Of a DNA stretch of 27,219 nucleotides, positions 14,256-23,674 are shown piece by piece. The stretch is taken from contig JBPCSL010000201.1 of NCBI GenBank assembly GCA_051007175.1, forward strand, positions 1 through 27,219. The letters are read 5' to 3'. Position 1 is the first letter of the stretch. Every line of letters begins with the position of its first letter. Origin of the DNA: Mxb001 sp051007175 (GTDB lineage Bacteria > Actinomycetota > Actinomycetes > S36-B12). Below the pieces are notes generated by a model. It ran no database searches. It was not told the DNA's origin and saw only the letters and a program-made list of their open reading frames with translations. The position numbers were made by a program, and so were the translations under genes.

Positions 14256-14830
14256 CGGGCACCCCCCTGGGTCTCCGCCCAGATTGCCTCGTCGCCGTCC
14301 GGCTCCTGCTCCGGGACCGAGCCGGTGACGTGCCCTGCGTAGTAGTCCTTCTCCGTGGTGCCCGGGACCATGCGGTGCGGCGGAGCAATCATGCCGGGCA
14401 ACAACGGGGCGAGGAGCTCCTTCTTGGTGAAGATGAGGTCGGCCCGATTGTCGTCGGCAAGCTCGTAGACATTGGTCATCGTGAGCGCGCGCGTCGGGCA
14501 TGCCTCAATGCACAGCCCGCAGAAGATGCAGCGCAGGTAGTTGATCTGGTAGACGCGGCCGTAGCGCTCACCGGGCGAGAAGCGCTCCTCGTCGGTGTTG
14601 TCCGCACCCTCCACCAGGATGGCGTCCGCGGGGCATGCCCAGGCGCACAGCTCGCAACCCACGCACTTCTCCAGGCCGTCGGGCCAGCGGTTGAGCTGGT
14701 GACGGCCATGGAAGCGCGGCTTGGGCGGGAAGCGGTCGGCCTGCTCGGGGTACTGCTCCGTGACGACCTTCTTGAACATCGTCCGGAAGGTGACGCCGAA
14801 GCCGCGCACGGCGGGGGGAAGCTCAGGCAT
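14252..14830 (-). CDS. nuoI: NADH-quinone oxidoreductase subunit I (two [4Fe-4S] clusters)
   Basis: This 192-residue ferredoxin-like subunit carries clusters N6a and N6b. Both eight-cysteine motifs are complete: C56, C59, C62, C66 (CVGCELCAWACP) and C101, C104, C107, C111 (CIFCGLCIEACP). It relays electrons from the NuoG arm to NuoB. The ATG at 14830 lies behind GAGGAGGAG and overlaps the end of nuoH by 8 bp. Confidence 0.97.
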   Translation of the reverse strand: MPELPPAVRGFGVTFRTMFKKVVTEQYPEQADRFPPKPRFHGRHQLNRWPDGLEKCVGCELCAWACPADAILVEGADNTDEERFSPGERYGRVYQINYLRCIFCGLCIEACPTRALTMTNVYELADDNRADLIFTKKELLAPLLPGMIAPPHRMVPGTTEKDYYAGHVTGSVPEQEPDGDEAIWAETQGGAR

Positions 14831-16169
14831 GGAACTCCTCCTCGGTCTCGGCGACCGCCGTGTCGGCGGCGGCGGGGGCCACGGTCGCGGTGCCCGGCAC
14901 GGTGGCAGCCGCAGCCGCCGCCCTGCGCGAGGTGTAGGTGAACTCCTGGCCCGGCAGCGGAGGCACGGGGTAGCCGCCGGCGTACGGATCGAAGGGCTTG
15001 GCCAGCTCCTCCGCCGCCTCCCGCTCGGCAGCCCTCTCCTGGCGCTCGCTGCGCACCTGGAGGACCCACGAGCCGACGACGATGACGATGAGCACGCCGC
15101 CGCCGAGGAGGAGCAGCTGCTGGGTTGTCACGGCGTACTCATTGCGCACCACTCGGGCCGCGGCGACGATGACGATCCACACCAGCGACGCCGGGATGAG
15201 CACCTTCCACCCGAAGCGCATGAACTGGTCGTAGCGCAGCCGAGGCAGGGTGCCGCGCAGCCAGATGAAGACGAAGATGAAGAGCTGGACCTTGATGAGC
15301 CACCACAGCATCGGCCACCAGCCGACGTTGGCGCTCTCCCACAGGGAGAGCGGCCACGGGGCGCGCCAGCCACCGAGGAACAGCGTGGTCGCCACCGCGG
15401 AGACCGTGACCATATTGATGTACTCGGCGAGGAAGAACAGCGCGAACTTCAGCGAGGAGTACTCGGTGTGGAAGCCGCCGACGAGCTCGCCCTCGGCCTC
15501 GGGGAGGTCGAAGGGCGCGCGGTTGGTCTCGCCCACCATGGCGGTCGCGTAGATGAGGAACGACGGCAGCAGGATCACGCAGTACCAGATCGGCTCCTGC
15601 GCCGCGACGATCCCCGAGGTCGACATGGTGCCGGCGTAGAGGAAGACCGCGACGAACGACATCGACATCGCGAGCTCGTAGGAGATCATCTGCGCTGATG
15701 AGCGCAGGCCGCCCAGGAGCGGGTACGTCGATCCGGACGACCAGCCTGCGAGCACGATGCCGTAGATGCCGATCGAGGCGATGGCGAGCACGTAGAGCAC
15801 GGAAACCGGGAAGTCAGTGAGCTGCAGGGGCGTCTCGACGCCGAAGATGCTCACCATCGGGCCGAAGGGGATGACCGCGAAGGCGAGGAACGCCATGGTC
15901 GCCGAGATGACCGGCGCGATCCAGTAGACGGCCAGGTGGGCCGTCTTGGGGATGATCTCCTCTTTCAGGGCGAGCTTGAAGCCGTCCATGAGGGACTGCA
16001 GGAGGCCGAACGGCCCGACGCGGTTGGGCCCGATGCGGTTCTGCATGCGGGAGACCACGCGCCGCTCCCACCAGATGGTGAAGAGCGTCATGACCACGAG
16101 CAGCACGAAGATCGCCAGGACCTTGAGCAGGATCAGCCACCAGGGATCGTTGAACGTCATCTCGCTCAC
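14823..16169 (-). CDS. nuoH: NADH-quinone oxidoreductase subunit H
   Basis: This 448-residue membrane subunit forms much of the quinone chamber. It has ERRVVSRMQNRIGPNRVGP with GLLQSLMDGFKL near the N-terminus and MVGETNRAPFDLPEAEGELV with GFHTEYSSLKFALFFLAEY, all hallmark NuoH blocks. After the last helix there is an alanine/proline-rich cytoplasmic tail of about 70 residues, seen in actinobacterial homologues. GTG at 16169 was chosen over the ATG at 16160 because GGGGAGG lies six bases upstream and the GTG overlaps the nuoG stop as GTGA. Confidence 0.95.
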   Translation of the reverse strand: MSEMTFNDPWWLILLKVLAIFVLLVVMTLFTIWWERRVVSRMQNRIGPNRVGPFGLLQSLMDGFKLALKEEIIPKTAHLAVYWIAPVISATMAFLAFAVIPFGPMVSIFGVETPLQLTDFPVSVLYVLAIASIGIYGIVLAGWSSGSTYPLLGGLRSSAQMISYELAMSMSFVAVFLYAGTMSTSGIVAAQEPIWYCVILLPSFLIYATAMVGETNRAPFDLPEAEGELVGGFHTEYSSLKFALFFLAEYINMVTVSAVATTLFLGGWRAPWPLSLWESANVGWWPMLWWLIKVQLFIFVFIWLRGTLPRLRYDQFMRFGWKVLIPASLVWIVIVAAARVVRNEYAVTTQQLLLLGGGVLIVIVVGSWVLQVRSERQERAAEREAAEELAKPFDPYAGGYPVPPLPGQEFTYTSRRAAAAAATVPGTATVAPAAADTAVAETEEEFHA

Positions 16170-18592
16170 GCGGCACCTCCCCTGACAGTCACGACCGACC
16201 CGTGCCGCGCGCCGATGGCGAGCAGCGCCGAGCCCTCCGAATTGAGCGGTGCCCACACCGCGCCGTCGACCACGTCGGCGATGCGCAGGGGCAGGGTCAC
16301 GGACCCGGCACTCGTGGAGAGGGTCACAGTCGCGGATCCCGCGACACCGAGGGAGTCCGCGGTCGCCTGCGACATCAGCGCCTCAGTGGGCCGGGCGGTG
16401 GCGGCCAGGTGCGGCTCGCCCTCCTGAAGTCGTCCGCGGTCGAGCAGCAGTCGCCAGCTTGCGAGGACCGTGCCGAGGGAGGCCGAATCGCTGCCGACCT
16501 GGGGAGCGGCCACCCGCGCGCCATCCCATGGTGTGAGCCGGTCGAGCTCGGCGCGCAGCGTGGAGACGTCTCCGGGGCCGAAGGGCACGTCCATGCTGTC
16601 GGCCACCATCGCCAGCACGCGGCCATCGGGGAACGTCGAGGCTCCTCGAATCGCCGCACCGAACGAGCGGACGCGGCCCTCCCAGTCGGTGAAGCCGCCG
16701 GCCTTCTCGGCCACCACCGCGACAGGGAAGACGACATCGGCACGCTCGGTGACCTCGCTGTGGTGCGTGGACAGCGCGACAAGGAACGGCACGGCGTCCA
16801 GGGCCGCGCGCAGCGACGCAGCATCGGGCCAGTCCTCGACGTCGAGCCCCGCCACAAGCAGCGCGTCGATCTGGCGAGGCTCCTCCGCCTCGGCCCGCGC
16901 GCGATCGCCCAGGATCGTGGCGATGAGCGCGTCGGTCGAGCGACCCGGGGTCGTCGGCAGCGCATCAGCCGGCACGCCCCATGCGGTCGCGACCTCGGCG
17001 CGTGCCGCGGCATCGGCCGTGGGCCGACCGCCGGGCAGGAGGCCGGGCAGGGCGCCCGCGTCCAGCGCTCCGCGGTCGCCAGCGCGGCGCGGCACCCACG
17101 CGAGGCGCGCACCGGTGCTGGCCGCGAGCTCGGCTGCGGCGGACAGCGCGCCGGGGACGCCGGCGAGTCGCTCGCCGACGAGGATCACGGCACCGGGCTG
17201 CCGCAGCGCCGACTGCGTCTCGGCCGCCTGGCCGCTCGCGATGGCGCGCAGGGCCTCGGCCTCGCGCCCGGGCAGGCAGGGCTGCCACGTGGCATCCATC
17301 TTGTCCAGGGAGCGCGTGCGGACCGGGCTGAGGGACTCGATGCGCACGCCGTTCTGGCGGGCAGCCTTGCGCAGCCGCAGGAAGATGATCGGCGACTCGT
17401 CCTCGGTCTCCAGGCCGACGAGCAGGACGTAGGGCGCGCGGTCGAGATCGGCGTACGTCGGGCCGAGGGGCCGGCCTGCGACGGAGGACGCAAGGAACTG
17501 CGCCTCCTCGTCGCTCGACACCCGGTTGCGGAAGTCGATGTCATTGCTGCCGAGTGCCAAGCGCGCGAACTTCGCGTAGGCGTAGGCGTCCTCGCGGGTG
17601 AGGCGCCCGCCGGTGAGCACGCCCACCTTGCCGCGCGCCTCGGCCAGGCCGCGGGCCGCCACATCGAGGGCCTCCGGCCATGATGCGACGCGTAGCGCCC
17701 CGTCCTCGCGAACCAAGGGCAACGCGATGCGGCCATCGGCGCTGTAGAGGAAGGCGAAGCGACCCTTGTCGCAGTTCCACTCCTCGTTGACCTCGGGGTC
17801 GTCCCAGGCGAGGCGGCGCGTGACGACGCCGCGGCGGACGTCGGTGCGCAGCGCGCATCCCGAGGCGCAGTGCTCACACACGGTCGGCGTGGAGACGAGG
17901 TCGAAGGGACGCGAGCGGAATCGGTAGAGCGAGCTCGTGAGCGCGCCGACCGGGCAAATCTGGATCGTGTTGCCCGAGTAGTAGGAGTCAAAGGGAGCGT
18001 CGGGCCCGATGCCGACCTGCTGCTTCGCGCCGCGCTCGAGAAGCTCCAGCATCGGATCGCCCGCGATCTGCTCGGCGAAGCGCGTGCAGCGCGCACAGGA
18101 CACGCAGCGCTCGCGGTCCAGCAGGATCTCGGCACTCACGTTGATGGGCTTGGGGAAGGTCCGCTTCTTCTCGTGGAAGCGCGCCTCGCCCTGCCCGGTG
18201 GTCATGGCCTGGTTCTGCAGCGGGCACTCGCCGCCCTTGTCACAGACGGGGCAGTCGAGCGGGTGGTTGACCAGCAGGAACTCCATCACCCCCTCCTGCG
18301 CGTCGTACGCCATCTCGGAGGTGCGCTGGGTCCTGATGACCATGCCGTCCGTGACGGCGATCGCACAGGCCGGCTGCGGCTTGGCCTGGCCGTCGATCTC
18401 GATGAGGCACATGCGGCAGGCCGCCACGGGATCGAGCAGGGGGTGATCGCAGAAGCGGGGGATTTCGATGCCCATGAGCTCGGCGACCCGGATGACGAGC
18501 ATGCCCTTGGGCACGCGCACCTCGATGCCATCCACGGACACCGTGACGAGTTCCACGGGCTGCACGGCGGACTCGGTGTGAGCGAGGGTCAT
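16166..18592 (-). CDS. nuoG: NADH-quinone oxidoreductase subunit G
   Basis: This 808-residue peripheral-arm subunit holds the iron-sulfur chain. All ligands can be placed: [2Fe-2S] N1b at C48, C59, C62, C76; N5 at H110, C114, C117, C123; N4 at C163, C166, C169, C213; and the extra N7 set C239, C242, C246, C274. N7 is present only in some bacteria, E. coli and Thermus among them. A degenerate molybdopterin-oxidoreductase domain follows from about 280 and is more alanine-rich and variable toward the end. The ATG at 18592 overlaps the nuoF stop (ATGA). Confidence 0.96.
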   Translation of the reverse strand: MTLAHTESAVQPVELVTVSVDGIEVRVPKGMLVIRVAELMGIEIPRFCDHPLLDPVAACRMCLIEIDGQAKPQPACAIAVTDGMVIRTQRTSEMAYDAQEGVMEFLLVNHPLDCPVCDKGGECPLQNQAMTTGQGEARFHEKKRTFPKPINVSAEILLDRERCVSCARCTRFAEQIAGDPMLELLERGAKQQVGIGPDAPFDSYYSGNTIQICPVGALTSSLYRFRSRPFDLVSTPTVCEHCASGCALRTDVRRGVVTRRLAWDDPEVNEEWNCDKGRFAFLYSADGRIALPLVREDGALRVASWPEALDVAARGLAEARGKVGVLTGGRLTREDAYAYAKFARLALGSNDIDFRNRVSSDEEAQFLASSVAGRPLGPTYADLDRAPYVLLVGLETEDESPIIFLRLRKAARQNGVRIESLSPVRTRSLDKMDATWQPCLPGREAEALRAIASGQAAETQSALRQPGAVILVGERLAGVPGALSAAAELAASTGARLAWVPRRAGDRGALDAGALPGLLPGGRPTADAAARAEVATAWGVPADALPTTPGRSTDALIATILGDRARAEAEEPRQIDALLVAGLDVEDWPDAASLRAALDAVPFLVALSTHHSEVTERADVVFPVAVVAEKAGGFTDWEGRVRSFGAAIRGASTFPDGRVLAMVADSMDVPFGPGDVSTLRAELDRLTPWDGARVAAPQVGSDSASLGTVLASWRLLLDRGRLQEGEPHLAATARPTEALMSQATADSLGVAGSATVTLSTSAGSVTLPLRIADVVDGAVWAPLNSEGSALLAIGARHGSVVTVRGGAA

Positions 18593-19899
18593 CGCGCGGC
18601 CACCTCCGTGAAGACGTAGCCGGCCGCGGGCGGGAATGCCTCGTCCACGGGGGTGTGCGTGGCCGCCACGAACTCATCGCGGAAGTACTTCACGGCCGCC
18701 GGGTAGGGAGTTGCTGCCGCATCGCCCAGCGCGCAGAAGGACCGGCCCATGATGCGGCCGCACAAATCCTCGAGAAGGGCCATGTCGGGATCGGTGCCCG
18801 CACCGTGCTCGAATCGCTCGAGCACCCCGGTGATCCAGAAGGTGCCCTCGCGGCAGGGCGTGCACTTGCCGCAGGACTCGTGCTTGTAGAACTCAAGCCA
18901 GCGCGTGACGGCCTTCACGACGCTGATGGTGTTGTTGAAGATCATGGGCGTGCCCGTGCCGAGCATGGTGCCGGCCTCGGCCATCGCCTCGTAGGTCAGC
19001 GGGGTGTCGAGGTGGTCGGCGGTGAGCATCGGCACCGACGATCCGCCGGGGAGCCAGAACTTCACGGTGCCGTCACCGCCACGCACGCCTCCCGCGTAGT
19101 CGAGCAGCTCGCGCATCGTGATGCCGAGGGGGGCCTCGTAGATGCCCGGCCGGTTGACATGGCCCGACACGGCGAAGACCTTGAAGCCAGGCGACTTCTC
19201 GGTGCCGAACTGGCGGAACCAGTCGACGCCGTTGTTGATGATCCACGGGACGTTGGTGATCGTCTCGACGTTGTTGACGACCGTGGGCGAGGCGTAGAGG
19301 CCGTGGGTAGCCGGGAACGGCGGCTTGAGGCGCGGCTGGCCCCGCAGACCCTCGAGGGAGTTGAGGAGAGCGGTCTCCTCGCCGCAGATGTAGGCACCCG
19401 CACCCGAGTGGACCGTGATCTTCAGGTTGAAGCCCGACCCCTGGATGTTGTCGCCCGCAAGCCCCGCCTCCTCGGCCTCGCGGACCGCGGCCGCGACGCG
19501 GCGGATGGCCTGGGGCACCTCGCCGCGGATGTAGATGAAGGCGTGGTGGGCCCGGATGGCGTACGACGAGATGATGACACCCTCGACCAGCGCGTGCGGG
19601 TTAGCCATCATGATCGGGACGTCCTTGCATGCACCCGGCTCGGACTCGTCGGCATTGACGACGAGGTAGTGGGGCTTGCCGTCATTCTGCGGGACGAAGC
19701 TCCACTTCAGGCCCGTGGGGAATCCTGCGCCGCCGCGGCCGCGCAGGCCGGTGTCCTTGACGGTGGCGATGATCGCGTCGGGGTCCTGGGCGAGTGCCTT
19801 GGGCAGCGCGCGATAGCCGCCGTTGCGGCGGTAACCCTCGAGGGTGAAGAGGTCGGGGACGTCCCAGTGCGCGGTGATAACCGGTGTCAGCGGCGTCAT
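18589..19899 (-). CDS. nuoF: NADH-quinone oxidoreductase subunit F (NADH/FMN)
   Basis: This 436-residue subunit binds NADH and FMN and the first [4Fe-4S] cluster. The glycine-rich nucleotide site GLRGRGGAGFPTGLKWSFVP is at 51-70, NADESEPG at 82-89 and CGEETALLNSLEG around 172-184. Cluster N3 cysteines are C343, C346, C349 (ESCGKCTPCREG) and C389. The ATG at 19899 follows the nuoE stop after one base. With NuoE and NuoG it forms the NADH dehydrogenase module, showing this complex uses NADH. Confidence 0.97.
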   Translation of the reverse strand: MTPLTPVITAHWDVPDLFTLEGYRRNGGYRALPKALAQDPDAIIATVKDTGLRGRGGAGFPTGLKWSFVPQNDGKPHYLVVNADESEPGACKDVPIMMANPHALVEGVIISSYAIRAHHAFIYIRGEVPQAIRRVAAAVREAEEAGLAGDNIQGSGFNLKITVHSGAGAYICGEETALLNSLEGLRGQPRLKPPFPATHGLYASPTVVNNVETITNVPWIINNGVDWFRQFGTEKSPGFKVFAVSGHVNRPGIYEAPLGITMRELLDYAGGVRGGDGTVKFWLPGGSSVPMLTADHLDTPLTYEAMAEAGTMLGTGTPMIFNNTISVVKAVTRWLEFYKHESCGKCTPCREGTFWITGVLERFEHGAGTDPDMALLEDLCGRIMGRSFCALGDAAATPYPAAVKYFRDEFVAATHTPVDEAFPPAAGYVFTEVAAR

Positions 19900-19900
19900 G

Positions 19901-20557
19901 TCAGGCCCCCCCTCCCGGCGCGGCAGGTGCGCTCATGCCGCGCTCCTGGGCGACCGTGAGCCCCGCGAGCATGATCGCGTCGGCCTCGCCACCCTCGCCG
20001 GCCAGGCCGTCGTCGGGGAAGGCGAGCGTGTGCTCGGTCGCCTGGAAGTCACGGATGACCGGACCGCGCGTGGAGACGACCTTCTCGCCCCGGGCCAGGC
20101 GGTCGATCACGTCGACCGCGCTCGCCGGGGTCTGGCAGTCCATGAACTCCCAGTCCACGGTCATCACCGGAGCGTGAGTGCAGGCGGCCTGGCACTCGAT
20201 GCGCTCCAGCCAGAAGGTGCCGTCGACATCGGTCTCGTCGTGTCCCGCGCCAAGCCGCTCGGACACCGCGTCGTAGACCGCGTCACCGCCCAGCAGGGCG
20301 CACAGAGTGTTGGTGCACACCCCGATGTGGTGCTTGCCGACCGGACGGCGCTTGTACATCGTGTAGAAGGTCACGACCGCAGCGACCTCGGCCGTCGTCA
20401 TGCCGAGGACCTCGGCGCACATCTGCATGCCCTCAGGCGTGACCTCGTCCTCCACGCTCTGCGCGAGGTGCAGCATCGGCATGACGGCCGATCGCGCGTC
20501 GGGGTAGCGCTCGGTGATCTCGCGCATCTGCTGGCGCGTCTCTTCGGTGAGGGCCAT
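19901..20557 (-). CDS. nuoE: NADH-quinone oxidoreductase subunit E ([2Fe-2S])
   Basis: This 218-residue thioredoxin-like [2Fe-2S] subunit has the expected N1a ligands C81, C86, C122 and C126 (C-x4-C, then C-x3-C in ECQAAC). A helical N-terminal domain precedes them, and the tail after about residue 165 is longer than in E. coli and low in complexity. The ATG at 20557 shares one base with the nuoD stop (TAATG). Confidence 0.95.
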   Translation of the reverse strand: MALTEETRQQMREITERYPDARSAVMPMLHLAQSVEDEVTPEGMQMCAEVLGMTTAEVAAVVTFYTMYKRRPVGKHHIGVCTNTLCALLGGDAVYDAVSERLGAGHDETDVDGTFWLERIECQAACTHAPVMTVDWEFMDCQTPASAVDVIDRLARGEKVVSTRGPVIRDFQATEHTLAFPDDGLAGEGGEADAIMLAGLTVAQERGMSAPAAPGGGA

Positions 20558-21927
20558 TAGCGGTCGACACCCCCCATCACCGGGTCGATGCTCGCCACAG
20601 CGGCGATGACGTCGGACACCATGCTGCCGTCACACATGGCTGCCGTGGACTGGAGATTGTTGAAGGACGGATCGCGGAAGTGCACGCGGTAGGGATGCGT
20701 GCCGCCGGTGCTCACGACCTGGGCGCCGAGCTCGCCGCGCGGGGACTCGATGGCGACATAGACCTGGCCGGCGGGGACAGCGAAGCCCTCGGTCACGAGC
20801 TTGAAGTGATGGATGAGCGCCTCCATCGACTCCGTCATGATCTCCCTAATGTGCTCGGGCGAATTCCCCTGGCCGTCACTGCCGATCGAGAGGCGCGCCG
20901 GCCAGGCGATCTTCTTGTCCTCGATCATCACCGGGCCGGGCTGCAGGCGATCGAGCGCCTGCTCGACGATCTTGATCGACTCCTGCATCTCGGCGACGCG
21001 GATGAGGAAGCGGCCGTAGACATCGCAGGTATCGGTGGTCTGCACCTCGAAGTCATAGTTCTCGTAGCCGCAGTAGGGCTGCGACTTGCGCAGGTCGTGC
21101 GGAAGGCCCGTGGAGCGCAGGATCGGGCCGGTGATGCCGAGGGCCATGCACGTCGCCAGGTCGAGGTAGCCGATGTTGACGGTGCGACCCATCCAGATGG
21201 CGTTGTCGACCAGGAGGTCGCCCGTGTCCTTGAGGCGCTTCTTGAGGAGCGGCAGGGTCTCGCGGATGCGCGCGGCCTGCTCGTCGGTGATGTCCTGGGC
21301 GACGCCGCCGGGCCGGACATAGGCACTGTTCATGCGCAGGCCGGTGACCATCTCGAAGATGTCGAGGATGAGCTCGCGCTCCCGGAAGCCGAAGATCATC
21401 GCGGTAAGCGCACCCAGCTCCATGCCGCCCGTCGCGAGTGCGACGAGGTGGGAGGAGATGCGGTTGAGCTCCATCATCATGACCCGGATGACCGAGGCCC
21501 TCTCCGGGATCTGGTCGGTGACGCCGAGCAGCTTCTCGACGGCCAGGCAGTACGCCGTCTCGTTGAAGAACGGCGACAGGTAGTCCATGCGCGTCACGAA
21601 GGTCACGCCCTGGGTCCAGGTGCGGAACTCCATGTTCTTCTCGATGCCGGTGTGGAGGTAGCCGATGCCGCAGCGGGTCTCGGTGACCGTCTCGCCCTCG
21701 AGCTCGAGGATCAGCCGGAGCACGCCGTGGGTGGACGGGTGCTGCGGGCCCATGTTGACGATGATGCGCTCGCGCTCGCCCTCGGGCGGGGCGGCGACCG
21801 TGTCCCAGTCGCCCCCGGACAGGTTGAAGACCGTGCCGTCGGTGGTCTCGTAGGAGGCCGCGTAGGGATCGCCAACGTCGCTGGCCTCGTAGGCGATGTC
21901 CTCGGCGCTCATGTTGTCGGTGCTCAT
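20557..21927 (-). CDS. nuoD: NADH-quinone oxidoreductase subunit D
   Basis: This 456-residue hydrogenase-like 49-kDa subunit forms the quinone site with NuoB. Conserved blocks are NMGPQHPSTHGVLRLILELE with its histidines (63 and 67), GYLHTGIEKNMEFRTW, RMDYLSP with the quinone-site tyrosine Y116, and YVRPGGVAQD. The roughly 50 residues before the core are a poorly conserved extension. The ATG at 21927 shares one base with the nuoC stop and follows GGAGG. Confidence 0.97.
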   Translation of the reverse strand: MSTDNMSAEDIAYEASDVGDPYAASYETTDGTVFNLSGGDWDTVAAPPEGERERIIVNMGPQHPSTHGVLRLILELEGETVTETRCGIGYLHTGIEKNMEFRTWTQGVTFVTRMDYLSPFFNETAYCLAVEKLLGVTDQIPERASVIRVMMMELNRISSHLVALATGGMELGALTAMIFGFRERELILDIFEMVTGLRMNSAYVRPGGVAQDITDEQAARIRETLPLLKKRLKDTGDLLVDNAIWMGRTVNIGYLDLATCMALGITGPILRSTGLPHDLRKSQPYCGYENYDFEVQTTDTCDVYGRFLIRVAEMQESIKIVEQALDRLQPGPVMIEDKKIAWPARLSIGSDGQGNSPEHIREIMTESMEALIHHFKLVTEGFAVPAGQVYVAIESPRGELGAQVVSTGGTHPYRVHFRDPSFNNLQSTAAMCDGSMVSDVIAAVASIDPVMGGVDR

Positions 21928-22673
21928 CAGGAGTACGACCTCCGCTGGTCGGGCGGGGGCACTTCGGCGCCCTTGTACTCCACCGGGATGCCGCCCAGCG
22001 GGTAGTCCTTGCGCTGCGGGTGGCCCGGCCAGTCGTCGGGCATCTCGATGCGCAGGAGCGCGGGATGGCCGTCGAAGACGATGCCGAAGAAGTCGTAGGT
22101 CTCCCGCTCGTGCCAGTCATTGCCCGGGTAGACGCTCACGATGGACGGGATGTGGCGGTCGTCGTCGGGGCAGGTCACCTCGACGCGCACGCGTCGATTG
22201 TGGGTGACCGAGAGGAAGGGGTAGACCGCGTGCAGCTCGCGTCCCCTGTCGGCCGGGAAGTGCACGCCGCTCACGCCCATGCACATCTCGAAACGCAGCG
22301 CCGGCTCGTCGCGGAGGGCGGAGACGAAGGCGAGAAGGTGCTCACGGCGTACGACGAAGGTGAGCTCATCGCGATGCACGACGACCTTCTCGACGGCCTC
22401 GGACATGGTGACGCCGCGATCGGGGAGGGCGAGCTCGAGCTCATCGGCCGCCGCGTCGAACCAGCCGCCATAGGGGCGCAGCGTCGGCCCGGGCATGACG
22501 ATCGGCGCCACGAGGCCACCGAAACCCGAGGTGTCGCCGGAATCCTTGGCCCCGAAGGCGCCATGACGAACGCCGACGACCTCGAGCTCGCGCACTCCCT
22601 CGGGGAGGCTCGTCACATGCGCGGCGACCTCGAGGCCGGCTTCGGCCGGGCTGACCGGGGTGGACTCCGTCAT
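21927..22673 (-). CDS. nuoC: NADH-quinone oxidoreductase subunit C
   Basis: This 248-residue 30-kDa subunit has the family signature NDWHERETYDFFGIVFDGHP followed by LLRIEMPDDWPGHPQRKDYP. It is a stand-alone NuoC, not the NuoCD fusion of enterobacteria. A leading stretch of about 85 residues is longer than usual, as in other actinobacteria. The ATG at 22673 overlaps the nuoB stop (ATGA). Confidence 0.96.
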   Translation of the reverse strand: MTESTPVSPAEAGLEVAAHVTSLPEGVRELEVVGVRHGAFGAKDSGDTSGFGGLVAPIVMPGPTLRPYGGWFDAAADELELALPDRGVTMSEAVEKVVVHRDELTFVVRREHLLAFVSALRDEPALRFEMCMGVSGVHFPADRGRELHAVYPFLSVTHNRRVRVEVTCPDDDRHIPSIVSVYPGNDWHERETYDFFGIVFDGHPALLRIEMPDDWPGHPQRKDYPLGGIPVEYKGAEVPPPDQRRSYS

Positions 22674-23224
22674 CGCAGGAGGCCTCTCATCTCCAGCGTG
22701 GTCGGCGAGGTCAGGGCCGCGAGCTCGCGCTCGTTCTGCTCGGCCACGGCGTTGACGCCGAGCTTCATGTCCTGGATCTGCTGGTGGATCTGCAGGATGG
22801 CGTCGATGAGCATCTCCGGCCGGGGCGGACAGCCCGGGAGGTACATGTCGACGGGGACGACGTGATCGACGCCCTGCACGATCGCGTAGTTGTTGAACAT
22901 GCCGCCGCTGGAGGCGCACACGCCCATGGCGAGCACCCACTTGGGATTGGGCATCTGGTCGTAGATCTGGCGCAGGACCGGGGCCATCTTCTGGCTCACG
23001 CGGCCGGCGACGATCATGAGATCGGCCTGGCGCGGGGAGGCGCGGAAGACCTCCATGCCGAAGCGCGCGATGTCGTAGCGGGGGCCGCCGACGGCCATCA
23101 TCTCGATGGCGCAGCAGGCCAGGCCGAAGGTCGCGGGCCACAGCGAGCCCTTGCGCGCGTAGCCGGCCACCTTCTCGACCGTCGTGAGCAGGACGCCCGA
23201 CGGGAGTGCTTCCTCAAGGCCCAT
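22670..23224 (-). CDS. nuoB: NADH-quinone oxidoreductase subunit B (cluster N2)
   Basis: This 184-residue 20-kDa subunit holds the terminal cluster N2 with C37, C38, C103 and C132 (LACCAIE, GVCASSGGMFNNY, YLPGCPPRPEML). The GGPRYDIARFG and PRQADLMIVAGRVSQKMAP segments are intact. The ATG at 23224, two bases after the nuoA stop, gives the normal family length; a GTG/ATG further upstream would only add residues read inside nuoA. Confidence 0.97.
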   Translation of the reverse strand: MGLEEALPSGVLLTTVEKVAGYARKGSLWPATFGLACCAIEMMAVGGPRYDIARFGMEVFRASPRQADLMIVAGRVSQKMAPVLRQIYDQMPNPKWVLAMGVCASSGGMFNNYAIVQGVDHVVPVDMYLPGCPPRPEMLIDAILQIHQQIQDMKLGVNAVAEQNERELAALTSPTTLEMRGLLR

Positions 23225-23226
23225 GT

Positions 23227-23586
23227 CTAGTCCCAGTCCAGTCCGCCGCGACGCCACTCATAGACGTACGGCACGGTGAGGTTGAAGAGGAAGAGCATCA
23301 TCGCCAGGAACACGAACACCGGCAATTGGTCGAAGGCGACAGCCCACGGGTAGAGGAACACGATCTCGATGTCGAAGATGATGAACATCATCGCCGTGAG
23401 GTAGTACTTCACCGGGAAGCGCCCGCCGCCCATGGGCTGCGGAGTGGGCTCAATGCCGCACTCGTAGGCGTCGAGCTTGGCCCGGTTGTAGCGCTTGGGA
23501 CCGGTGAACGTCGTGAGGGTGACGCTGAAGACCGCGAAGCCGCCTGCGAGAAGGCCGAGGACGAGGATCGGCGCGTAGGCGTCCAC
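23227..23586 (-). CDS. nuoA: NADH-quinone oxidoreductase subunit A
   Basis: This 119-residue, three-helix membrane subunit has the conserved loop YECGIEP with C43 and FPVKYY, followed by IIFDIEIVFLYPWA with the functional D72 and E74. GTG at 23586 follows AAGGAG at about 10 bases. It is the first gene of the nuo operon; a candidate -10 lies about 90 bp upstream, and read-through from menG is also possible. Confidence 0.96.
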   Translation of the reverse strand: MDAYAPILVLGLLAGGFAVFSVTLTTFTGPKRYNRAKLDAYECGIEPTPQPMGGGRFPVKYYLTAMMFIIFDIEIVFLYPWAVAFDQLPVFVFLAMMLFLFNLTVPYVYEWRRGGLDWD

Positions 23587-23646
23587 CGAACCGGCTCTCC
23601 TTCGGACGAGGGGGCGGGGCGTCCCGTCAGGGGCGGCGGTGCCGTC

Positions 23647-23673
23647 CCGCCGGGTCCCGCGACCCAGCGGCGG
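23647..23673. terminator. Stem-loop between menG and nuoA
   Basis: CCGCC-GGGTC (23647-23656) pairs with GACCC (23661-23665) and, after a 3-nt bulge, GGCGG (23669-23673), giving ten pairs around the loop CCGC. It lies 16 bp beyond the menG stop on the transcribed minus strand. It may terminate or attenuate menG transcription before nuoA, or form the 5' end of a nuoA leader. There is no T-tract. Confidence 0.4.
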
Positions 23674-23674
23674 C

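Noticed and set aside
13503..14342. A 279-codon plus-strand frame opposite nuoJ
   Set aside because: Charged, repetitive antisense shadow; no motif recognised.
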